64,000 nt of DNA from Nephrocerus scutellatus (Eukaryota > Arthropoda > Insecta > Diptera > Pipunculidae): assembly GCA_947095585.1 (NCBI GenBank), contig OX352763.1, positions 41,900,010-41,964,009 on the forward strand. The letters are read 5' to 3'. Positions 57,048-64,000 of the stretch are shown piece by piece. The position numbers were made by a program, and so were the translations under genes. Every line of letters starts with the position of its first letter. The first letter of the stretch is position 1. The notes under the pieces were generated by a model that ran no database searches, was not told the DNA's origin, and saw nothing but the letters and a program-made list of their open reading frames with translations.

Positions 57048-57364
57048 TGTGATGGACCTGTTTTTCTTAACTTTTCCTTCCTTCGTAAAGGAGTTTGCAA
57101 ATAAAGCACAACACAAGTTTATTAATTTTTCAAATAATAACTTAATTATCAAATAGTAAAATTAACTAAAGTTCTCTAATTACACTGGTGATAATTTCAG
57201 CTGCACTGGTTGAATTCCAAATAAGAACTAACTAATGAATTCTCTGCAGTGAACGCCACCTTTTATACTCATTGAAAGTTTCCAGAAACTTCCAGTATTA
57301 TAGACAGAAATATTGAGAAAAGACCAGAAAATTGTAGTAATTCTCCTTCCTGAAATCCTCCACA
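57048..57364 (-). repeat. Probable 3' LTR of the Ty3/gypsy element
   Basis: On the minus strand it runs TGTGGAGGATTT ... CCATCACA. It contains GAGTATAAAAGGTGG (TATA box, about 57270) and TTAATAAACTTGTG (poly(A) signal, about 57115) in the right order. It lies just past the integrase C-terminus. The exact start is uncertain: a purine-rich CAGGAAGGAGAA just inside could instead be the polypurine tract, which would shorten the LTR. Confidence 0.55.
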
Positions 57365-60300
57365 GTTCGCACGCAGGTAATATCGCGTTATCATCCGGTT
57401 TCTGGCATCCACTATGTTCCTCCTTACTGCAGCATGAACAGCGGTTATTCTCTGTCGTAGATCACTAACGTAGTTTTCGGCTCTACTGGTGGTGATCCAA
57501 ATTTAATGTCGCATGGTAAGCGAAGTTCTTTGCCAAATACAACCATTGCTGGTGAGTTTTTAGTCGTGTTGTGGACAGCGCTACGATAACCCATCATATG
57601 CAACGGTATACAGCGATCCCAGTCATATTGGTTGGCATTAACTTCTGTTCGCAGTTGCCCTTTTAGCGTCCTGTTGAACCTTTCGACCATTCCATTCCGC
57701 TCAAATGGTGCTCCAACATTGTACTGTTGCATTTTTCCTCTGGTTTTTGGTTATGTTCCTTTGCTTGCGGCACATGATCACACGTTCGGCACCAGTCTTC
57801 CACATATCTGCGGCAATTGACCAAATACAAGCGATTCCTTACTTTATCTAGCGTTTTGTTAACGCCCAAATGTGCTCCTGATATAACACTATGTATTTTT
57901 TGCAAAACTTCTTTGACCCTATTCGTTGTTAGCAAAATCTGTGATTTTGTGCTTTGACCATCAGCCGATTTCCATTGCCTTACCAGTAGTCTATCTTCCA
58001 ATCTCAATGACTGCCATTGAGCCCAGTAACTTTTTAATGTCACTGCCACTCCGGTCTTTCTCCTTGCTCCATCCTTCGAACTATTGGAGTAATCGAATCA
58101 TCGCGCACTTGTTCCTTCCTTAGCTGCTCTTTTATCTAGCGATCTTCAAGTTGTAGTCTTATTTGTGCACTGTGCACAGACCACTTCTTTTTTTTGCCTT
58201 GTGCAGTGTTTGCAATACAGTGGGTGCACAAGGTCTTCTGGATAGCCCGTCGGCATTATTGTGCAGCATTCCCTTTCGATGTGTATGCCTGAAGTTGTTC
58301 GATCCATCTGGCAACTTGATCTTCAGGTTCCCTAAACTGCATTAACCACTTGAGTGCTGCATGGTCAGTTCGAAGAAAAAATTCTTGATCGTATAGGTAC
58401 TTGTGGAAGTGTTTGACGCTATCGACAACAGCTAGCAATTCCCTTCGCGTCACCCAGTAGTTTTTCTCGGGCTTGTAAAGCGAACGGCTGTAGTACGCTA
58501 ATACAGGCTCCTTTCCTTCTTGATTCTGCGATAGAACCGCATTGCCGCATTGCTCGCATCAGTCTCCAGGATGAAGAGTTCTCCTGCCTGTGGATATGCC
58601 AAAATTTAAGAACTACACAGCTTTCCCTTCAGCAATTTGAATGATTTTTGGTGCTCGCTCGACCATTGTAACTTTTAATTCTTTTCATTAACGCGTTGAA
58701 GGCTTCGTGTAACATCTGCGAAGTTAGGTACAAACCGTCGATAGTAGGAGCATAGCCCCAGAAAACTTCAAAGCTCATGTAAATTCTTTGGTACCGGCCA
58801 TTCGTTAACAGCTTCCAACTTCTTGGGATCCGTGCGTACTCCTTGACTAGATACAATATGGTCCAAATAATTCACTTCATTTTTGAAAAGGCTACATTTC
58901 GGCGGACTCAACTTCAATCCTGCAGCTTTAATGGTTTCCAGAACAAGAGATGGAACGTGCTCAATTAATGTGCGACCAAAAACAATAATGTCATCCAAAT
59001 AGACTAGACATGTCTTCCAGCTAAGGCCTCGTAAAACATGTTCCATCAACTCGAACGTAGCAGGAGCGTTGCATAAACCAAACGGCATGCTGTCATATGC
59101 GGCATAAATGCTGTCTTCCCCTTGTCGTCGTCATGAATTTCTACCTGCCAGTATCCGCTTTTCAGATCCAATGTACTGAAGATTCTGGCTCCGGATAAGG
59201 TGCCCAATTGTCATCTATACGTGGTAATGGATAACTTCTTCTTGGTGACATCGTTCAGTTTCCGATAGTCCACACAAAATCTAGTTGAACCATCTTTCTT
59301 TTGGACAAGTATCACAGGTGAACTCCATGGGCTTTTAGACTTCTCTATGACTCCATCTCGTTCCATCTTGTTTCTGTCTCTTGTTGCTTTGCAAGTGGTA
59401 ATCGTCTTGGTGCCTGTCGAATTGGAAAAGCATTTCCTTTGTATCGATTCGATAGCGCACTATATTGGTTTTACCCATGTCGTTGTCGCTGCCAGCAAAA
59501 ATATCGGCAAATTGCTCTAGCGCCATTTCTGCTGCTTGTCACGGTGCTGTTGGAAGATGTTTACATAGCGAATAAATGATATGCTTCCTTTCCAGATCTA
59601 GTAGCGTATTCTTTACTTTTACAGGATGACAGTTTGCGATACAGCTTACTCCCTGAGTCTTGCCAATGACTGTTCCTTCCTTTATCACGTTCGGGGGTGG
59701 GCTAACATTCATTATTCTCACTGGTATCTTAAGCTGGAGTTTCACTAGAGTTCTTCCGCATAGCAATCCGTTTTTGTTGAAGCTGCTTGGCTCCACTACT
59801 CCTACTTTACTGTCCCCAAGATCACCGTTCACCTTGTCATAGATGGGATTTACAACTGATCTGGAAGCTCCTGTATCCAAGGTAAACGTACATGGTTTTC
59901 CTTCTAACACACCACTAACAACCAAGATGTTACTGTCCTTTCCAAGTTTGGCAATGTTCACCGTGACCTTGGGGCTCTTTCCCCTCTTCACCAGCTTACC
60001 CACCGTAAAGCTGGTGTAACTTAGTTTTCCTGGTCTGCAGGTACGAGGTAAGCTGGCTGCTGTACCTCATTCATCTGCGATGCGCCTATCTGCCGCAAAT
60101 TTTCAGGCCTCTTGACCCGATTCCCAGACTGTGCTGTAGTTTGTACTGGTCTTGGTTCCTTGCAGTCGCGGATAAAATATCCAGGTTTCTGACATCTAAA
60201 GCAAGAATTAGATGTGGAATTCCTGTCGTTCTGGAAGCGTCCAGTCTTTAATTTTCTAATCTTATCATCAATGAGGGCTTCTATTTGTGTTATGTCCTCA

Positions 60301-61353
60301 GTTTCCAACTTGCGCAATTTAACTAAATTAGTAGACAAACTGGATCTAGCTGCTTCGTATTCCAAAGCCGATGCCAATACTTCATTCATCGACTTTCCTC
60401 TGGCTGTTGTCCTCAAATGAAGTTTTAATTGCTCATCTCGAATAGCATTGATGAACGCATCCACTGCCAGTCCGTCCAAGATACCAGCCGGAAACCCGAC
60501 AATAGGCTTGTCCCGCTCTAATTCTTAAAGTCGTTCTCCTTGCTGCTGTATTTTGCTGAACTCCTGGGTGTGAGACTGTCCATAACGCAAATCCAACTCT
60601 TTCAAGATTCCTCTGGAATCATTTGCAATACATCAGCCGCATTGCCCCTCAACGCCAGGATTAGAGAATTTAGTTGTTCCTCAGCGCCCCATCCATTGTG
60701 TTGTACAGCAGCTACAAACTGGACTTTGAAATTTTCAAAAGCAGTATCGCCATCGATCGCAGGTGGCTTCAAAATTCCTTTTTGGTTACTCTGCTACTGG
60801 TGTGTTCAGAGTTTTCCCTGACGAACTGGGTACGATTATCCAATCGGGTCTCAAACTGTTTAATTTTTCCTTCCAAGCCACTCATTTCTTCATGAATTTC
60901 ATTTAACTCATCTTTGAGCGATATTTTAATTCCACTGATTTCACCTTTTAGTGTTGTTGTTTATCAAATTTGGAGTTAAGCTCTTGACTTTGCTGATAAA
61001 TTTCTTTCTTTAGGTCTTGTGTTTGCTGACTAAATTCCTGCTTCATTTCCTGGCTTTGTTTCTGCGATTGTTTAATTTGCTGTTCAAACTTAACGGTCAG
61101 TTTGGAATTTAACTGCTGATTTTGCTGATCATATTCTTTCTTCAGACCTTGACTTTGCTGTTCCAACTTCTCGTTTAATTTGGAACTCAATTCTAAATTG
61201 ATTTGTTTATTCTCCTGACTCTGTTGCTGCGATTATTCACTCTGCTGGTCAAACTTGCTATTTATTTGTTGCATTAGAACCTGCAACATTGCTTCTATGT
61301 TTGGCACACCACCCTTTTCTTCCGAAGTGGACGATTTTCGCTCCACTAACTCC
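57365..61353 (-). mobile_element. Ty3/gypsy retrotransposon gag-pol, decayed
   Basis: Minus strand, high to low: a Gln-rich coiled coil (61190-60948, repeated QSQELNSK-like units) of Gag; Gag C-terminus with a zinc knuckle at 60203-60162 in which the expected His is Tyr (CFRCQKPGYFIRDC); protease LDTGASRSVV (59880-59850); RT with [12 protein letters not shown] and YLDDIIVF (59088-58980); RNase H RTDHAALKWL (about 58370); integrase HHCC (57990-57780); and NGMVERFNRTLKGQ (about 57700). Frames are broken by stops and shifts. The integrase catalytic core is absent. No env. It continues beyond a hAT insertion at 63884. Confidence 0.85.
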
Positions 61354-61699
61354 GTCTCGATCATGGTTACCACTTGGATACAATTGTATCCATTTGGATA
61401 CAATATTTTAAAAATTTAAGAAATGGATACTGGATACAAGAAAAAAGGAAAACAGCTTAAATGGATACATTTTATTCGCCAATGGAGTTTTTTTTAAACT
61501 ACAACAGATTACAACACTGTGAATTACTGTTGTGTGTGAATCCTGAAAACCTAATTTCACGAAACGGTCAAGTGTAAACACAACTATCGAATTTTAAACG
61601 TCAGCTGACTGCTGACAGCACAGCATTCAAAATAAATAATTTCAAACTGGATAGATTTGAAGTTCATTTGTTAATGATGTTTTGGCTAAAAAGGACGAC

Positions 61700-63036
61700 A
61701 AAACGTTGCCAACGTACTTAAAAATCAAAAATTTAGTATAATCATCGATGAAACCACAGATGTTAGTGCGGAGAACTCATTAGCGTTGGTAGCTCGAGTT
61801 TTTGATAAAAAAATATGTTTGGCAAGGGATAGATTTTTAGGACTTTTGAGTCTTACTAAATCTGTCAATTTTTACCACTATTGTAAAGCATCTAAATGCA
61901 TTGCAAATTCCGGTACAGAATACAATAGGCTTAGGATCAGAGACAACGCAGCAGTAATGTCTGGTCAACTTACCGGAGTTCAATCACGATTTAAAGAAAT
62001 AATTCCCGATCTGTTTTTCATAAATTGCATATGTCACTCGTTACACTTATGCGCTAGTTACGCATGCCAGAAACTACCATTTTCCGCAGAGCAGCTAGCG
62101 CGAAATATTTTTAATTTTTTTGCACATAGTTCAAAACGCTGCAATGAATTAAAGGAATTTCAAGAATATTTTGGACTGAAACCGCACAAAATTCAGGGCC
62201 TGTCCCAAACAAGATGGCTATCGTTAGAAATGGTCGTAAATCGCATTCTCGAGCAATGGGATGCTTTGCAATTAAACTTTATATCTTGCACTTTGGAGGA
62301 TAAAGGCGTTCAAAGGACTACTAGAAGTTTGGCTGAAGACCTGGGTAATCCATTAAACAAAATCTATTTTTTATTTCTGTCGTATGTCCTTAAAATTATC
62401 AACAGAATGAATTTAGAATTTCAATCCGAAAAAATTCGTATACATACTACATATGAAACAATGGAAACAAATCTAAAAATCATCTTAAGCAATTTTATAA
62501 ACCCTAATTGCTTCCGAAATTTAAACAATGTAAATGACATTGAGTTTGAAAATGAATAAAATCACGTCAAATTGGCTGAAACAACAATGGGATATGCAGT
62601 CCATTCCTTTTTAGCACTTCGATGAACAGGAATTTTTGAAGGTTGCAAGAAATGTAAAGAAATTTTGTATGGAACTTGCCCAACAAATAAAACGCAGATT
62701 TGATTTTAACAACCCGACATTCAAACTTTTATCGTTAATCAATCCCGAATATTTAATTGCATCACCTGCTTCCTCCATAGTTTCATTGCTCAATATGTTT
62801 CCTAATTTATTAGCAAATGAAACAGATAAGGATGTTTTATTGGACGAACTGAAAATGCTGAAGTTATCTTCGCATCTAGTAAATTTAAATAAAACAGACA
62901 TCGGAGAGTTTTGGGGTAAAATTGGATTGATCAGAAATTCAATAGGAGAATTGCTTTTTTGTACATTAACCAATATCATGATGAGTCTTACGAGTTTACC
63001 TCATAGCTCAGCGGCAGCAGAACGAATTTTTTTCTG
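61700..63036 (+). pseudogene. hAT transposase, 5'-truncated and frameshifted
   Basis: The frame from about 61700 reads FSIIIDETTDVS (first catalytic Asp), RIRDNAAVMSGQ (second Asp region), CICHSLHLCASYACQKLP, FNFFAHSSKRCNELKEFQ and LSQTRWLSLEMVVNRI (the conserved RW motif), ending in a stop at 62559. A second frame (62636-63037) carries LDELKMLKLSSHL and the dimerisation motif LPHSSAAAERIF. The BED zinc finger and N-terminus (about 150-200 residues) are missing. One frameshift plus stops separate the halves, so it cannot make transposase. Confidence 0.82.
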
Positions 63037-63229
63037 ATCTAAATAACACAAAAACGAAAAACCGAAAACGTCTGTTAATCGATACGATAGACTCAATTAT
63101 GGCCAGTTCCAAAAAATCGAGTGAGGTTTGGACACCGCGCCCGGAAGTTATTTTAATTTAATGTTCTCTATGTTCTTTAATATTATCTCCATTAATTCAA
63201 TTATTTATTTTATTATCTTTTTCTTTTTT

Positions 63230-63790
63230 TTATTTATTTTTGTACTTTACTATGATTTATAATTATTTCTTATGGAAAGAATGTTATTTTTATTAATAAT
63301 CTAAACAATTTTGATTGTACTGTTGCCAAAGCTAAATATTTTGAATTGTGATATTATAATTTTTAAATATATCTATCTATATATATAAAAACCCGGGTAA
63401 AACCAAAAGAATTATTTATTTATTTTTGTACTTTACTATGATTTATAATTATTTCTTATGGAAAGAATGTTATTTTTATTAATAATCTAAACAATTTTGA
63501 TTGTACTGTTGCCAAAGCTAAATATTTTGAATTGCGATATTATAATTTTTAAATATATCTATCTATATATATAAAAACCCGGGTAAAAACCAAAAGAATT
63601 ATTTATTTATTTTTGTACTTTACTATGACTTATAATTTATTCTTATGGAAAGAATGTTATTTTTAATAATAATTTAAACAGTTTTGATGCAAAATATATG
63701 GAATTGTGATATTGTGAATTTTTAAATATATCTATCTATATGTATTGATATATATATAAACCCGGGTAAAAACCAAAAGAATTATTGTTT
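63230..63790. repeat. Three tandem 187-bp units inside the hAT element
   Basis: TTTTTGTACTTTACTATGA starts near 63238, 63424 and 63611, and ATAAAAACCCGGGTAAAA-type text closes each unit. Units 1 and 2 are nearly identical; unit 3 has small deletions. A recent tandem duplication of the 3' non-coding region. Confidence 0.85.
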
Positions 63791-63883
63791 TATTTAAAAG
63801 AAAGATGTAGATTCATTTGGATACATTCTTTTAAAATAATTGGATACATTATTTTTTTTTCGAGTGGTAACGCTGGTCTCGAT

Positions 63884-64000
63884 TGAAAACACTTCACCAG
63901 CCTGCTGCTTTTCCCCTTTGACGACTTGTTGTAAACGGAGAAATAACTCTTGCTTATTTCCAGCGGTGCTTAGACCTTGCCTTCCAAGCTCTTATTTAAG
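63884..64000 (-). mobile_element. Ty3/gypsy element, upstream part beyond the hAT insertion
   Basis: After the second GTCTCGAT the gag-side sequence resumes and runs off the window (minus-strand reading with a KQELFLRLQQVVKGEKQQ-like segment). The rest of gag and the 5' LTR lie outside. Confidence 0.7.

Larger units (their letters stand above)
61362..63875 (+). mobile_element. hAT transposon inserted in the Ty3/gypsy element
   Basis: An 8-bp duplication GTCTCGAT flanks it (61354-61361, 63876-63883). Ends are CATGGTTACCACT and, reversed, CAGCGTTACCACT (11 of 13 match; the CAGCG form is canonical for hAT). Subterminal TGGATACA motifs occur at least five times at the left end and twice at the right, as expected of transposase-binding repeats. 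It carries a + strand transposase pseudogene, and the 3' non-coding part has a 187-bp tandem triplication. Confidence 0.9.

Overview
The window is eukaryotic: AT-rich, with spliced coding exons, long introns and many decayed transposable elements. It comes from a fly. The one host gene I can reconstruct is the TNF receptor wengen (wgn). The protein and exon layout fit a higher dipteran, and a TE-laden relative such as a tephritid is my best guess (inference only).

Host gene: wgn lies on the minus strand. Four coding exons (28663-28097, 28013-27812, 7039-6902, 1000-924) join in compatible phases (0, 1, 1) into a 327-residue protein. It has a Thr/Ala-rich N-terminus, a hydrophobic segment, one six-cysteine TNFR repeat, a transmembrane helix and a short cytoplasmic tail. 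A 93-nt intron just upstream of the ATG implies a 5' UTR exon ending at 28760. The third intron is about 20.8 kb and the fourth about 5.9 kb; both are full of mobile elements. A possible distal minus-strand promoter and first exon lies at 48783-48933.

Mobile-element layout: 2.4-3.8 kb holds an IS630/mariner-type transposase remnant beside a non-LTR fragment. 5.3-10.3 kb has RTE-like copies on both sides of wgn exon 4. 10.9-13.2 kb has two inverted-repeat elements. 13.5-15.9 kb is a CR1/jockey-like element, and 18.5-21.5 kb a second RTE-like family. 30-32 kb has an RTE copy beside a modular repeat that carries a tRNA-derived SINE. 35.2-36.4 kb is an I/LOA/R1-like element. 37.4-42 kb has modular repeats, a Helitron end and LINE scraps. 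42354-43287 is a Buster-like hAT with a perfect 8-bp target duplication. 45-46.4 kb has an RTE fragment and a transposon-like pseudogene. 49.5-53.4 kb has a LINE fragment, a Helitron 5' end, a split hAT transposase remnant and a hAT-type element whose ends are GGTCTT arrays. 53.4-54.7 kb is a SINE and a copia remnant. 54.8-57.0 kb is an errantivirus-like env remnant split by a modular repeat. 57.0-64.0 kb is a Ty3/gypsy element split by a 2.5-kb hAT element.

The strongest lead is a modular repeat family present in about eleven copies. It consists of 100-130-bp modules with a palindromic ACACATGTGT core, bounded by short AAATTCTCTA inverted repeats. It has inserted into several other elements and has itself been hit by a SINE and a LINE. 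No microbial-type system (operon, CRISPR or defence genes) is present.
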